64,000 nt of DNA from Pelomonas aquatica (GCF_026712205.1 NZ_JAPPUW010000003.1:186001-250000); one strand, 5' to 3'. Counted from the stretch's first letter, positions 17,057-26,202 are shown. Numbers and translations: made by a program. The notes: generated by a model from the letters alone, not told the origin.

Positions 17057-17350
17057 ATGAAGACTGCCACTCTGCCGGCCGTGCGCGTCGAGCCTGCGCT
17101 GCGTAGCGATGCCGAAGCTGTGCTTGACGAGGGTGAATCCCTCTCCGACTTTGTCGCTTCATGCGTCCGCGGCGGCGTGGCTTGGCGGCGGACTCAAGAC
17201 GCCTTTCTCGCGCGAGCCCGAGACGCCGTCGAGCGATCTGAGCGCGAAGGCAGCGGGTTCTCGCCGCAGGAAGTGCTGCGGCGGATGGATGAACGAATCG
17301 AGGCGGCCCGTCAGCGCCTGGTCGCAACGAAGCCGAGCGCGAAGCGGTGA
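17057..17350 (+). CDS. Antitoxin, ParD/YlcI-YnfO-like
   Basis: A 97-residue protein starting MKTATLPAVRVEPALRSDAE, followed by VLDEGESLSDFVASCVRGGVAWRR, which fits the ribbon-helix-helix DNA-binding fold of ParD-type antitoxins; the charged C-terminal half would bind the toxin. A possible -10 box TACACT (17045-17050) lies only 6 bases before the ATG and there is no Shine-Dalgarno sequence, so the mRNA may be leaderless. The direct repeats ACATTTGCA and ACACTTTGCG just upstream may be the site for autoregulation. The toxin gene overlaps its stop codon by four bases (GTGA), the usual gene order for these modules. Confidence 0.75.
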   Translation: MKTATLPAVRVEPALRSDAEAVLDEGESLSDFVASCVRGGVAWRRTQDAFLARARDAVERSEREGSGFSPQEVLRRMDERIEAARQRLVATKPSAKR

Positions 17351-17670
17351 CCCTCTACCGCGTCGTGTTGACCGAGGAGGCCACCGACGACTTGATGAGG
17401 ATCGAGGGCTTCATCATCGAACGTGAACTCGCCAGCGCGACACCTGACCTCGACGTCGTGCGGCGCCTCAGGGACGCAGTCGACCGTGCGCTCCGATTGT
17501 TGGAGTTCTCACCGCACTCATGCCGCCGGGCCGCCCGCGCCCTGAATGACGCGCAGCGTGAGCTGATCGTTCCCTTTGGGAGCTCCGGGCTCGTCGCAGC
17601 CTTTGAGGTCCGTGGCGAGGTGGTCCGCATCGGTGCCATTCGCCATCAGCTGGAGCAGGATTACCACTGA
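17347..17670 (+). CDS. RelE/ParE-family toxin
   Basis: A 107-residue protein with the ParE pattern: an N-terminal strand YRVVLTEEATDDLMRIEGFI, a helix ending in a Ser-rich loop (LLEFSPHSCRRAARAL), RELIVPFGSSGLVAAFEV, and a C-terminal VVRIGAIRHQLEQDY, which matches the strand-plus-His ending of the superfamily. It begins with GTG inside the antitoxin stop (GTGA), so the two genes are translationally coupled. ParE toxins poison gyrase while RelE toxins cleave mRNA; the sequence alone does not decide, although the R-x-x-E and final H-Q-x-x-D-Y pattern leans to ParE. The pair may only serve to maintain this islet. Confidence 0.8.
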   Translation: MTLYRVVLTEEATDDLMRIEGFIIERELASATPDLDVVRRLRDAVDRALRLLEFSPHSCRRAARALNDAQRELIVPFGSSGLVAAFEVRGEVVRIGAIRHQLEQDYH

Positions 17671-18186
17671 CCCTGATCGAGTGGGCCCAACGGCCCGACA
17701 GGCATCTCGGCTTTCCACTTTGAGGCGCTTGTCGGCCGACCGCAGATGGTCGTGAGGAGCGGTCATGGATGGCCCTTGATCCCGACCTTGCCAGCGGAGC
17801 CCTCAGGGCATCGGTGCGCTTGGGGCCGACGCGCTTCGACTGGGTTCAACCTGGCAGAGCCTCATACGGGTTTGCAATCAAAGTGATAACAAGGCGCGAA
17901 GCCGCAGACAGTGCTTTAGCACGGCAAGGCGAAGCAACGCAGTTAGCGCTTTGATTGCGAAGCTGTATCACACCATGAACCCCAGCCTCCTTATTCAGTC
18001 TTACCAACCGAATTTTCTGTCGCAGCTCAGCGGCCCGGGAACCGCGACCGCCTCCTGTATCCATGCCGTTCGATGCAGTCATCGCCCCTGCACTGCGGCA
18101 ACTTGCCCGAACAATCAATTCGCCAGCCACCCGTCCTGCACACTGAATCCGGCCCGCCACCCAAGGATGCCCAGCCGAGCAGAGGG
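17671..18186. other. Non-coding stretch with a palindromic repeat
   Basis: A 516-base gap between the toxin gene and the convergent beta-galactosidase gene. It holds the 105-bp repeat at 17864-17968. I see no other gene, promoter or terminator that can be supported. The base composition is mixed, in line with the accessory islet. Confidence 0.6.
17864..17968. repeat. 105-bp palindromic repeat (MITE-like), copy 1
   Basis: The ends form an inverted repeat: ATACGGGTTTGCAATCAAAG at the left, and at the right CTTTGATTGCGAAGCTGTAT, whose complement matches at 17 of 20 positions. The interior carries a second small stem GTGCTTTAGCAC. A near-identical element lies at 51380-51480, differing mainly by a 4-base deletion near the right arm. 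The size, terminal inverted repeats and copy number suggest a miniature mobile or REP-type element; no coding capacity. Confidence 0.85.
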
Positions 18187-20028
18187 TCAATGCGTCTCAT
18201 AGACCGGGTCGGCCAGGCCCTGCATCATGGCCCGGCCCGCTGTCGGCGGCTCGGTCGTGAAGACCAGCACCTCGTTGGCGCCCGCCTTCAGCCACGAGGC
18301 CGGCAGATAGAGGGTCTGCTGCGGGCCGACGGACCAGAAGCGGCCCAGGTGGTGGCCGTTGACCCAGACCTGGCCCTTGCCCCAGCCGCGCGTGTCCAGG
18401 AAGCTGTCGACGGGCCTGTCCAGCTTCAAGCTGCCGCGCCAGAAGCCGGGCAGCGTCGCGTCGCCGGCCTCACCCGCCGGCAGGCGCTGCAGCGCCGCGG
18501 CGTCCAGCGGCAGCGGGTAGACCGTCCAGCCCTCAAGGTCCTCCTTGTCGACCCGCACGGCGCGCGTGATGCCCTTGTTGTCGTCGACCAGCCGGGCACC
18601 GAAGCCGATGCGGCCCATGGCCTCGACGAGCAGGTCGAGCTGCGTGCCCGCGGGCAGGTCCACGGCCAGCGTCTTCTCGCCGCGCCTACGGTCCAGCCGG
18701 CCGATGACGCGGCCGTCGGCCAGCACGGTGGCCTGGTCGCGCAGCTCGTCCAGCACCAGCTGGCCCCTGGCCGGCGCTTCGAGGCGCTTGCGGTACAGGA
18801 TGTAGCCGTAGTTCTGGCCGAACTCCTCCATCGGGCGCACCCAGCGCGAGCTGCGCGCTTGGGACAGCACCTCCAGGCGCGCCAGAAGATTGCCGGCCGG
18901 CTTCAGCGCGAAGGCGGGCAAGGCCTGCGGCTGCGGCTGCGGCTCGGGCACGGGCGGCAGCGCCTCGCCGGTGTAGCTGGCGATGACCTCGCGCAGCGCC
19001 CGGTATTTGGGCGTCGGGCGGCCGGCCTCGTCCAGCGCGGCGTCGTAGTCGTAGCTCGTCGTGCCGGGCTGGTAGGGCTCGGCGGCCGAGTAGTTGGCGC
19101 CGGCCAGCCAGCCGAAGCTGCTGCCGCCGTGGAACATATAGAGGTTGAAGGAGGCGCGCTGCGACATCAACCAACCCACCGTGCGCGCGGCCTCCTCGGG
19201 GGGCTGGCGGTGGTGCAGCTCGCCCCAGTGGTCGAACCAGCCGGCCCAGTATTCGCCGGCCATGCGCGGGCCGTTGGGGCGCCAGTCGTCCAGGGCCTGC
19301 ATCGATTCCCGGGCGTCGTCCGCGCCGCCGCCGAAGTTGACGGCGGCCGGCACGTCGGCCAGCGTGCCGGCGTCCAAGAGCCGGGCCGCGCCGCCGTCGG
19401 ACGTGAACAGCGGCGCGTCCAGGCCCGCCTCGCGCATCTGCGCGCGCACGGCGCCCAGGTAGTCTTGGTCGCGGCCGAAGGAGCCGTATTCGTTCTCCAG
19501 CTGCAGCATCAGGATGGGCCCGCCGCGGCTGCTCTGCAGGTCGCCGATCTCCTGGGCCAGGCGCTTGAAGTAGCGCGCCGTGGCGGCCAGGTAGCGCGCG
19601 TCCATCGAGCGCACGCGCAGCCCTGGCGTGCGCAGCAGCCAGGCCGGGAAGCCGCCAAAGTCGACCTCGGCGCAGACATAGGGCCCCGGCCGCAGCACGA
19701 CGCCCAGGCCCTCCTCGGCGGCCGTCTGCACGAAGGCGCGCAGGTCGTTCTGGCCGGAGAAGTCCCACTGCCCCGGCTCGGGCTCGTGCTGCGACCAGAA
19801 GGCATAGGTCGTCACGGTGTTCAGACCCATGGCCCTGGCCATGCGCAGCCGCTCGCGCCAGGCCGCGCGCGGGATGCGCGGGTAGTGCATCTCGCCGGAG
19901 CGGATCTGGAACGGGCGGCCGTCGAGCCTGAACTGCGCGCCGTCGATCTCGAAGCGCGCCGCGGCCTGTGCGCCGCCAACCGTCAGGGCCAGCAGCACAG
20001 CAACGGCGGCATGGATCCACGTCTTCAT
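18187..20028 (-). CDS. GH35 beta-galactosidase, exported
   Basis: A 613-residue enzyme with a signal peptide (MKTWIHAAVAVLLALTVGGAQA) and a GH35 barrel. RSGEMHYPRIPRAAW (43-57), VLRPGPYVCAEVDFGGFPAWLL (111-132), the acid/base in QLENEYG (Glu180) and the nucleophile in GEYWAGWFDHWG (Glu259) are all present, followed by C-terminal jelly-roll domains (GQVWVNGHHLGRFW). It would remove terminal beta-galactose in the periplasm or outside the cell. Its ATG overlaps the stop of the DUF3472 lipoprotein gene (ATGA), making it the last gene of the minus-strand operon that starts with GH31. Beside two candidate alpha-N-acetylgalactosaminidases, a natural job is removing beta-1,3-galactose from a GalNAc core; linkage preference is inference. 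Confidence 0.93.
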   Translation of the reverse strand: MKTWIHAAVAVLLALTVGGAQAAARFEIDGAQFRLDGRPFQIRSGEMHYPRIPRAAWRERLRMARAMGLNTVTTYAFWSQHEPEPGQWDFSGQNDLRAFVQTAAEEGLGVVLRPGPYVCAEVDFGGFPAWLLRTPGLRVRSMDARYLAATARYFKRLAQEIGDLQSSRGGPILMLQLENEYGSFGRDQDYLGAVRAQMREAGLDAPLFTSDGGAARLLDAGTLADVPAAVNFGGGADDARESMQALDDWRPNGPRMAGEYWAGWFDHWGELHHRQPPEEAARTVGWLMSQRASFNLYMFHGGSSFGWLAGANYSAAEPYQPGTTSYDYDAALDEAGRPTPKYRALREVIASYTGEALPPVPEPQPQPQALPAFALKPAGNLLARLEVLSQARSSRWVRPMEEFGQNYGYILYRKRLEAPARGQLVLDELRDQATVLADGRVIGRLDRRRGEKTLAVDLPAGTQLDLLVEAMGRIGFGARLVDDNKGITRAVRVDKEDLEGWTVYPLPLDAAALQRLPAGEAGDATLPGFWRGSLKLDRPVDSFLDTRGWGKGQVWVNGHHLGRFWSVGPQQTLYLPASWLKAGANEVLVFTTEPPTAGRAMMQGLADPVYETH

Positions 20029-21740
20029 GGCGCGAGCGACGCGAAGCTCCATTCCTGCGTCGGGCTGCTTTCCGGCGTCGCAATGACGACCGGCGTCAGC
20101 GCGCCGATCGCGCCGCCCTGGGTGTCCAGCACCAGGCCGCTGGCGACGTGGACGAGGGCATAGACGCCGCTGCGTACCGGCACGATGCGCCACTGCTGCA
20201 CGGCCGTGCCGTCCGGCGGCTCGATGCTGACGCGCGAGCCGGCCGCCGTCGCGCCGCCGGCAACGGCCAGCGCCAGGCCGCTGCGCGGGTTGACGAGGGT
20301 GTAGATGCCGCTGCCGGCCAGCGTCTCGGCGACGGTCCACTGCTGCGCGACACCGCCGTGCGTCGGATAGATCTCGACCTTGGTGCCGGGCGTGGTGGAG
20401 GCGGCCGGGATGTCCAGCGCCGAGCCAAGCGCGCCCTGGCTGCCGACGACGTTGAGGCCGGGAACCAGCGGCGGCGGCGCGACGGGCGGCTCATAGGGCA
20501 TGGGCACGGCGCGCGGCACGCCGGGCAGGTTCAGCGGCCGGCCCACGTTCTGGCCGCCGGTGCTGAGGCGGAAGCGTCCGTCGTCCAGGTATTCGAAGCG
20601 GTAGTTCGCGCAGACCTCGTTGTGGTCGGGCGTGTAGACCGCATCGCCCAGCGCCTTCTTCACGTCCACCCAGACGCCGTCCGCGCCCTGGTAGCGCACG
20701 CGGCCATAGGTGGCGGCGCGCACCGGGTTGCCGAGGCAGGACTTGGCCGTGTCGGACCAGTCCTCGACGAAGCCGTAGGCGCCGGACTGCGCCAGCACCT
20801 TGGGGCTGCGCAGCGTGCCCAGCTTCTTGCGCTGGCCGTCGCGCGGGTCGGTGAAGAACATGCTGTAGTCCTGCCGGCCGTCGGCCAGCGCGGCCACCTC
20901 CAGCTCGAAGCGGTAAGTCGCCCCGACCTCGGGCGTATAGGCCGCCTCGCACTTGATGCCCGTGCCCTCGCCGCCGAAGTTCGTGCAAGCGGAGATGCCG
21001 GGGTCGACGACGACGGGACTGACGCCGCCGACGTCCCACAGCGAGAACAGCAGCTGCTGGCTCTGGATGCCGCCATAGCCGCCGTTGAAGCCGATGACCT
21101 CGTAATAGGTCGTGGCCGGCCAGCTGTGCGGCGTGACCTCGGCGCTGAACTTCTGCCAGGCCGGCGTCTTCCAGCTCACATGGATGGAGTTGGCGCGCGT
21201 GACGTGGCCGCGCGACTGGCCGCGGATCTCGACGGCCGCAGCGCTGCCGTCCGCGCGGCGCAGGCCCACGTCCAGCGTCTGGCGGTTGGCGCGGCCGGCC
21301 GTCCACCAGGCGCTGGCGATGCCGTTGAAGTCGGTCGTCGGCGCGTCGGGGAAGACCCAGCCGCTGCCGTCCTTGTCCGCATTGCCGTTGTCGCGCGGCA
21401 GCCAGTTCACCGCGCAGCCCTGCACCGGCTGGCCGCCCAGCGTGACGCGCACCTTGAGCTTGCGCGGCTGGTGCGTCGTGTTGCCGGACTCGATGGTCGG
21501 GTCGTAGAGCGTCGCCGAGAACACCGAGCCGTCGCGGGCCTGGCCGGCGTCGGGCGTCAACGCGGCCAGCACGGCGCCGGCCGGGCAGCCACCCTGCGGC
21601 TGCGGCGCGGCGGCGGCCAGGGCATGGGCCGTGGGGGCCACGGCGGCGCGGGCCTCGGGCGGTGTAGCGCTGCCGCCGCCGCAAGCGGCCAGGGATGCCG
21701 CCAGCGCGAGGGCGCAGGCCGCGGTGTTCGTGATCTTCAT
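20025..21740 (-). CDS. DUF3472 lipoprotein with C-terminal ricin-type lectin domain
   Basis: A 571-residue exported lipoprotein: the signal ends LAAC, so Cys20 is the lipid site, and a Gly/Ser/Ala-rich linker follows. The middle part (about residues 170-410) matches DUF3472 proteins (HVSWKTPAWQKFSAEVTPHSW, then TYYEVIGFNGGYGGIQ and a late TPDHNEVCANYRFEYLDDGRFRLSTGG). The last 140 residues form a beta-trefoil with three QxW repeats (QQW, QQW, QEW), a carbohydrate-binding CBM13 fold. The start follows AGGAG with good spacing. It is coupled by ATGA to the downstream GH35 gene. A surface glycan-binding or glycan-cleaving role in the GalNAc regulon is likely, but DUF3472 has no proven activity that I know of. 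Confidence 0.85.
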   Translation of the reverse strand: MKITNTAACALALAASLAACGGGSATPPEARAAVAPTAHALAAAAPQPQGGCPAGAVLAALTPDAGQARDGSVFSATLYDPTIESGNTTHQPRKLKVRVTLGGQPVQGCAVNWLPRDNGNADKDGSGWVFPDAPTTDFNGIASAWWTAGRANRQTLDVGLRRADGSAAAVEIRGQSRGHVTRANSIHVSWKTPAWQKFSAEVTPHSWPATTYYEVIGFNGGYGGIQSQQLLFSLWDVGGVSPVVVDPGISACTNFGGEGTGIKCEAAYTPEVGATYRFELEVAALADGRQDYSMFFTDPRDGQRKKLGTLRSPKVLAQSGAYGFVEDWSDTAKSCLGNPVRAATYGRVRYQGADGVWVDVKKALGDAVYTPDHNEVCANYRFEYLDDGRFRLSTGGQNVGRPLNLPGVPRAVPMPYEPPVAPPPLVPGLNVVGSQGALGSALDIPAASTTPGTKVEIYPTHGGVAQQWTVAETLAGSGIYTLVNPRSGLALAVAGGATAAGSRVSIEPPDGTAVQQWRIVPVRSGVYALVHVASGLVLDTQGGAIGALTPVVIATPESSPTQEWSFASLAP

Positions 21741-21800
21741 GGCATTCACTCCTTGGAGGGATCGGGAACACGCCCACCTTGCGCGGGCAGCAGCCGGCCA

Positions 21801-21823
21801 CGGCCCCGTCCCGGACGGGGCCG
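21801..21823 (-). other. Strong hairpin between GH109 and DUF3472 genes
   Basis: CGGCCCCGTCC and GGACGGGGCCG are perfect 11-base complements around a single base, in the only sizeable gap (103 bases) of this operon. No T tract follows on the minus strand. It may protect the upstream part of the transcript or lower expression of the last two genes. Confidence 0.6.
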
Positions 21824-21843
21824 CGCGGCACAACGGCAGGGGA

Positions 21844-23202
21844 TCAGTAGCGATCGTCGAACGCGAAGATGGGCTTGCGTGTCTTCCACCGGCCTTCCGT
21901 GAAATCCGGGAAGGGCAGCGTCTTGTTGTCCTCGGCGATGGACTGCTCGGACAGCGGCGTGATGGCGCTCCAGGCCACCGCGTCGTAGATGTCGATGGGC
22001 ATGGGCGCGTCCGCCTTCAGCGCCTCGACGAAGGCATGGATGACGAAGAAGTCCATGCCGCCATGGCCAGCGCCCTCGGCCGCCGCCGCGTATTTCTTCC
22101 ACAGCGGATGGTCGAACTTGTCGCCGTATTTCTCGAACGGCTCCCACTGGTGCGGCGGGCTGATGCCCTCGACGTGGACCGAGTGGTTGACGTCCATCCA
22201 CAGGCCGTGGGTGCCCTGCACGCGAAAGCCCAGCGAATAGGGCCGCGGCAGCGAGGTGTCGTGCTGCAGCAGGATGGTCTCGCCGTTCTCGCAGGCCAGC
22301 GTCGTCGTGACGACGTCGCCGAGGCTGAACTTCAGCTGCGCGCTGGGATGCTGCTTGCCGCCCTGGGCCTCGGCGTACTCATGCAGGCCGCGCGCCTTGG
22401 TCGCGAAGCTGTTGATCCGCGTGAAGCGGTTGCCGCGATGGATGTTGGTGAACATCGCGCAGGGGCCGATGCCGTGGCTGGGGTAGAGCTCGCCGTTGCG
22501 CCGCACCGAGTGCTCGGTGCGCCAGCGCGCCTCGCTCCAGCCCTTGGCCCCGAACTCGGCGCCGCCGCCATAGGGCCTGGCCGGGTCGCCGCTGTTGAAC
22601 TTCACGGCGCGCAGATCGTGCTGGTAGCCGCCCTGCAGGTGCACGAGCTCGCCGAACAGGCCGGCGCGCACCATCTGCAGCACGGCCATCACGTCGCGGC
22701 GGTAGCAGACGTTCTCCAGCAGCATATAGGGCGTGCCGCTGCGCTGCTGGGTGCGCAGCACGTCCCAGTGGTCCTGCAGCGTGATGCCGGCGACGACCTC
22801 GCAGCCGACCGCCACCCTGGCCTGCATCGCAGCTATGGCCATGGGCGCATGCCACTCCCAGGGAGTGGCGATGATGACGCCGTCCAGGCCCTCGACCTCC
22901 AGCAGCCGGCGCCAGGCCTGCGGGTCGCCACCTTCGCCAAAGGTCTGCGGGCCCGGCTTGCCGGCCTTCCCGACCTGGTCCAGCGCGCGCTTGAGCATGA
23001 AGGGCTCGATGTCGCACAGCGCGACGACGTCGACATCGTCGCGGCGCAGCAGTTCGCGCAGCAGCACCTGGCCGCGCATGCCGGTGCCGATCATCCCCAG
23101 GCGCAGCCGCGGGCGGGCCGCCGCCCGCGCGCCATGGAAGCTGGCGGCGGCCAGCGCCGCCAGCGAGCCGTTGCGCAGCCAATCTCGACGCTGCATCCTC
23201 AT
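21844..23202 (-). CDS. GH109-type NAD-dependent glycosidase (alpha-N-acetylgalactosaminidase candidate)
   Basis: A 452-residue Gfo/Idh/MocA-fold protein with a twin-arginine signal (MQRRDWLRNGSLAALAAASF), a Rossmann motif GMIGTGMRG (about 36-44), and the blocks LENVCYRRDVMAVLQMVRAG and GELVHLQGGYQHDLRAVKFN that mark GH109 enzymes such as the Elizabethkingia alpha-N-acetylgalactosaminidase. These bind NAD+ and cleave by oxidation-elimination. The Tat signal fits export of a folded cofactor-loaded protein. It is coupled to the TonB receptor gene (TGATG) inside a regulon with a complete GalNAc catabolic pathway, which supports the activity. A plain sugar dehydrogenase is the alternative; GH109-like sequences are diverse and many are untested. 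Confidence 0.82.
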   Translation of the reverse strand: MRMQRRDWLRNGSLAALAAASFHGARAAARPRLRLGMIGTGMRGQVLLRELLRRDDVDVVALCDIEPFMLKRALDQVGKAGKPGPQTFGEGGDPQAWRRLLEVEGLDGVIIATPWEWHAPMAIAAMQARVAVGCEVVAGITLQDHWDVLRTQQRSGTPYMLLENVCYRRDVMAVLQMVRAGLFGELVHLQGGYQHDLRAVKFNSGDPARPYGGGAEFGAKGWSEARWRTEHSVRRNGELYPSHGIGPCAMFTNIHRGNRFTRINSFATKARGLHEYAEAQGGKQHPSAQLKFSLGDVVTTTLACENGETILLQHDTSLPRPYSLGFRVQGTHGLWMDVNHSVHVEGISPPHQWEPFEKYGDKFDHPLWKKYAAAAEGAGHGGMDFFVIHAFVEALKADAPMPIDIYDAVAWSAITPLSEQSIAEDNKTLPFPDFTEGRWKTRKPIFAFDDRY

Positions 23203-26171
23203 CACCAGAACTTGTAGCTTGCCGACACGTTGTAGCTGCGACCGAACAGGTTGAGGCTGTGGTCATAGCCCTCCCAGCCGTTCGGATCGTAGTAGGGCAT
23301 GCGGTTGAACAGGTTCTTGATGTTCAGGCCCAGGTCCAGGTTCTTCACCGGCTTCCAGTTGAAGCCGAGGTTGACCGTGTGGTGGGCCGGCGCGCCGTTG
23401 CACAGATTGGCCGGCATCGCGACATCGGCGGCCGTGCAGCTGCTCGGGTTGTTGTTGGCCTCGTCGTTCGGGTCATAGGCCCACTTGGTCTTGCCCGTGT
23501 AGTTCACGAACAGGCTGGTCACGAGGTTGCCGTAGCTCCAGTCGGCGTTCAGCGTCGCGCGCAGCTTGGGCGAGCCGTAGTAGCCGACGTAGTTGTTGCT
23601 GAAGCCTTCGCCGTCCTCGTAGTTGTAGGTCTCGCGCATGCGGATGGACACGGCGGCGCCCAGGCCCAGCTTGCCCCAGGAGCCCAGCGAGTGCTTGCTG
23701 CGCGCGTCGATGTCGAAGCCGTCGACCAGCGTGCGGCCGCGGTTGAGGTAGCTGGTCGTCAGGCCGGCCAGGTTGCCCACCGAGTAGCCCGGCAGCGCGC
23801 CCTGGCAGGCCGCCGCGTTGGCCGGGTTGGCGCACATCGCCGCGACGGCCGCGACGTTGGCGCGGTCGGTGTCGGAGATCGGGAAGCGCACCGCCTGGCT
23901 GGCGCCGTTCAGCGCCGGGCCGTATTTCTCGACCAGCTTGCGCAGCAGCTCGCTCGGGTCCTGGCGGATGATCTCGTCGCGGCGGTAGACGAACCAGTAG
24001 TCCAGCGACAGGCTCACGTCCTTCCAGGGCTCGAACACGAGGCCGACCGTCGAGATCTTGGCCGTCTCGGGCTTGAGGTTGGGGTTGGGCGGCGTCAGGC
24101 CGCCGATGGTGCGGCTGCAGTCGACATTGGTCAGGTTCTTGCCGAGGTCAACGTCGGTGGCCGACACCGACTTCTTCAGCAGCGCGGCGATGGCATTGGT
24201 CTCGTCGCAGCGCAGCTGGTCCTTGATGCCGCCGAACTGCGCATAGACGCCGCCCTGGCCGGCCTCGGCCAGGCTGGGCGCGCGGAAGCCCTCGGAGTAG
24301 GTGCCGCGCAGCAGCAGCTCCGGCATCGCGCGGAACTTCAGGCCGATCTTGGGCGCCAGGTTGGCCTTGAAGTTCGGGTATTTGTCCAGACGCGCGGCGG
24401 CGTCGAGCTCCAGGCTCTTCGTGAGCGGCACGATGGTCTCGCCGAACACGGCGCCCACGGTGCGCTTGCCGTCGAACCAGGAGCCGCCCTGCTGCGTGAT
24501 GAGGCCATTGGCCGCGTCGGCGTTGCCCGGCGTGTAGAAGCTCTCGCGCATCAGGTTCAGGCCGAAGGCGGCGCGCACCTCGCCGGCAGGCAGGCGGCCG
24601 ATGGTGCCCTCGACCTTGGCGTCCCAGCTGATGAGCTTGGTCCAGGACTGGATGTCGAAGGTCGGGTAGGCCTGGCGGATCAGCGCGGCGTTGGCGTCGC
24701 TGATGACACCGAACTGGTAGGCCGGGTTGTCGGCGATATAGGTGCGGCCGGTGACCGGGTCCTTGGTGAAGGGGCCGAAGGCCTTCTCGAAGCCCTTCAG
24801 GTTCACGTTGATGGTCTGGAACAGCGTCGAATGGCTGCCGGCCACGCTGAGCGCGCTCTCGAAGTCCCAGTCGCCGAAGACGGTGCCGCGCACGCCGGCC
24901 AGCGCACGGTAGTTGTCGTCGGTGTTGCGCTGGCCGAAGTGGCCGGTGGCGTCCTGCAGCAGATAGCTCAGGCCGGCCGCGCCGCCCATCTTGGCGGCCA
25001 TGTCGGGGTCGAGGTGGGCCTTCGCGTAGACGTTGTTGGGGCCGAGGAAGGGAATCTTGAAGGTGTTCAGCGTCGTGCCGGTATTGCGCGAATACCAGCT
25101 CGACGGATTGCCCGTCGTGGAGTTGAAGCTGCGCGGGCCGTTCTGGCCATGCATGTCGATGTGGGTGTAGGCCGCCTCGGCAAAGCCTTCCCAGTCGCCG
25201 CCGAGCTTCAGCCGGCCGTTCAGATAGCCGGTGGTGCGCTGGGAGCTGGGGCCGGTGTCGAGCTGGTAGGGCAGCGTGTCCCAGACGCAGCTGGTGCCGC
25301 CGGAGGTCGGGATGGCGGTCGGGCAGCCGCCCACGGCGCGCCGGACGATGGCGTTCTTGTTGGCCGCATCGACGACGAACAGCGTGCCGGGGTTCATCAC
25401 GCCGGGCTCGCTGCCGACGCCGATGCGCATGTTCTTGATGAAGTTCGGATTGTTGACGTAGAACTGGTCGGGCCGCTTGTCGTAGGTGTCGGCCAGCGCG
25501 ATGCGGTCGCGCTTGTAGAGGTTGAGCGAGCCATACAGGCTCCAGCCGTCGCGGGCCAGGTCGCCCTTGCCGAACAGCACGCTGCCCTGGTGCTCGCCAT
25601 AGGCCTTCACGTTGGACGACCAGTCGGTGCCGGCGCGCACCTCCAGGCCCTCGTAGCCCTTCTTGGTGATGACGTTGATGACGCCGGCGACGGCGTCGGA
25701 GCCGTAGACCGCCGAGGCGCCGTCGGTCAGCACCTCCATGCGCTCGATGGCGGCGGCAGGGATGGCGTCGATGTTGACGAACATCGTCTGGAAGCCCATC
25801 GGCGCGCCGTAGTAGGACAAGCGGCGGCCGTTCAGCAGCACCAGCGTGCCCTGGGCGCCCAGGCCGCGCAGATTGGCCGACGAGGCACCGTCGGAGCCGG
25901 TGAACATGGAGCGGAAGTCCTGCTGCTGCGCGGGGCGGGCCGCGGGCAGGTTGTCCAGCACCTGCAGCAGCGTGCGCGCGCCCATGTTCTCGATCTGCTT
26001 GGCGTCGATGACCTGCACGGGCGACGCGGTCTCGGCATTGATGCGCTTGATGCTGGAGCCGGTCACTTCCACGCGCTCGATCTTCTGCGGCGCCGCGTCC
26101 TCTTCGGCGGCCAGCAGCGGGGTGCACAGGCCGGCGCTCATCAGCACGACCATCAGCTTCGTCGGTTTCAT
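23202..26171 (-). CDS. TonB-dependent receptor of the GalNAc regulon
   Basis: A 989-residue outer-membrane receptor: signal peptide ending LLAAEE, TonB-box-like IERVEVTGSSIKR, a plug with VQVIDAKQIENMGARTLLQVL and SANLRGLGAQGTLVLLNGRR, then GASAVYGSDAVAGVINVITKKGYEG, and a barrel ending in Phe-Trp. The type differs from the two other receptors in this window (closer to the general plug family than to TIGR01782). A GGAG ribosome site precedes the ATG. It lies 31 bases behind the GH31 gene and its stop overlaps the GH109 start, so it is an operon member and should import the GalNAc-containing sugar released outside the cell. Long Asn/Gly-rich barrel strands and the absence of iron-related neighbours argue against a siderophore receptor. 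Confidence 0.93.
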   Translation of the reverse strand: MKPTKLMVVLMSAGLCTPLLAAEEDAAPQKIERVEVTGSSIKRINAETASPVQVIDAKQIENMGARTLLQVLDNLPAARPAQQQDFRSMFTGSDGASSANLRGLGAQGTLVLLNGRRLSYYGAPMGFQTMFVNIDAIPAAAIERMEVLTDGASAVYGSDAVAGVINVITKKGYEGLEVRAGTDWSSNVKAYGEHQGSVLFGKGDLARDGWSLYGSLNLYKRDRIALADTYDKRPDQFYVNNPNFIKNMRIGVGSEPGVMNPGTLFVVDAANKNAIVRRAVGGCPTAIPTSGGTSCVWDTLPYQLDTGPSSQRTTGYLNGRLKLGGDWEGFAEAAYTHIDMHGQNGPRSFNSTTGNPSSWYSRNTGTTLNTFKIPFLGPNNVYAKAHLDPDMAAKMGGAAGLSYLLQDATGHFGQRNTDDNYRALAGVRGTVFGDWDFESALSVAGSHSTLFQTINVNLKGFEKAFGPFTKDPVTGRTYIADNPAYQFGVISDANAALIRQAYPTFDIQSWTKLISWDAKVEGTIGRLPAGEVRAAFGLNLMRESFYTPGNADAANGLITQQGGSWFDGKRTVGAVFGETIVPLTKSLELDAAARLDKYPNFKANLAPKIGLKFRAMPELLLRGTYSEGFRAPSLAEAGQGGVYAQFGGIKDQLRCDETNAIAALLKKSVSATDVDLGKNLTNVDCSRTIGGLTPPNPNLKPETAKISTVGLVFEPWKDVSLSLDYWFVYRRDEIIRQDPSELLRKLVEKYGPALNGASQAVRFPISDTDRANVAAVAAMCANPANAAACQGALPGYSVGNLAGLTTSYLNRGRTLVDGFDIDARSKHSLGSWGKLGLGAAVSIRMRETYNYEDGEGFSNNYVGYYGSPKLRATLNADWSYGNLVTSLFVNYTGKTKWAYDPNDEANNNPSSCTAADVAMPANLCNGAPAHHTVNLGFNWKPVKNLDLGLNIKNLFNRMPYYDPNGWEGYDHSLNLFGRSYNVSASYKFW

Positions 26172-26202
26172 CTCATCTCCTCGTTGAATCTCTGAACTCG
26201 GC

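Noticed and set aside
17671-18186. A missed gene in the 516-base gap after the toxin
   Set aside because: Short frames exist but have no start context or similarity, and the palindromic repeat runs through them.
16638-18186. Integrative element or prophage remnant
   Set aside because: No integrase, attachment-site repeat or tRNA target was seen; only a toxin-antitoxin pair and a small unknown gene.
21844-23202. Ordinary cytoplasmic sugar dehydrogenase (Gfo/Idh/MocA)
   Set aside because: The Tat signal, the GGYQHDLR block and the position in a GalNAc locus fit GH109 better; kept only as an alternative.
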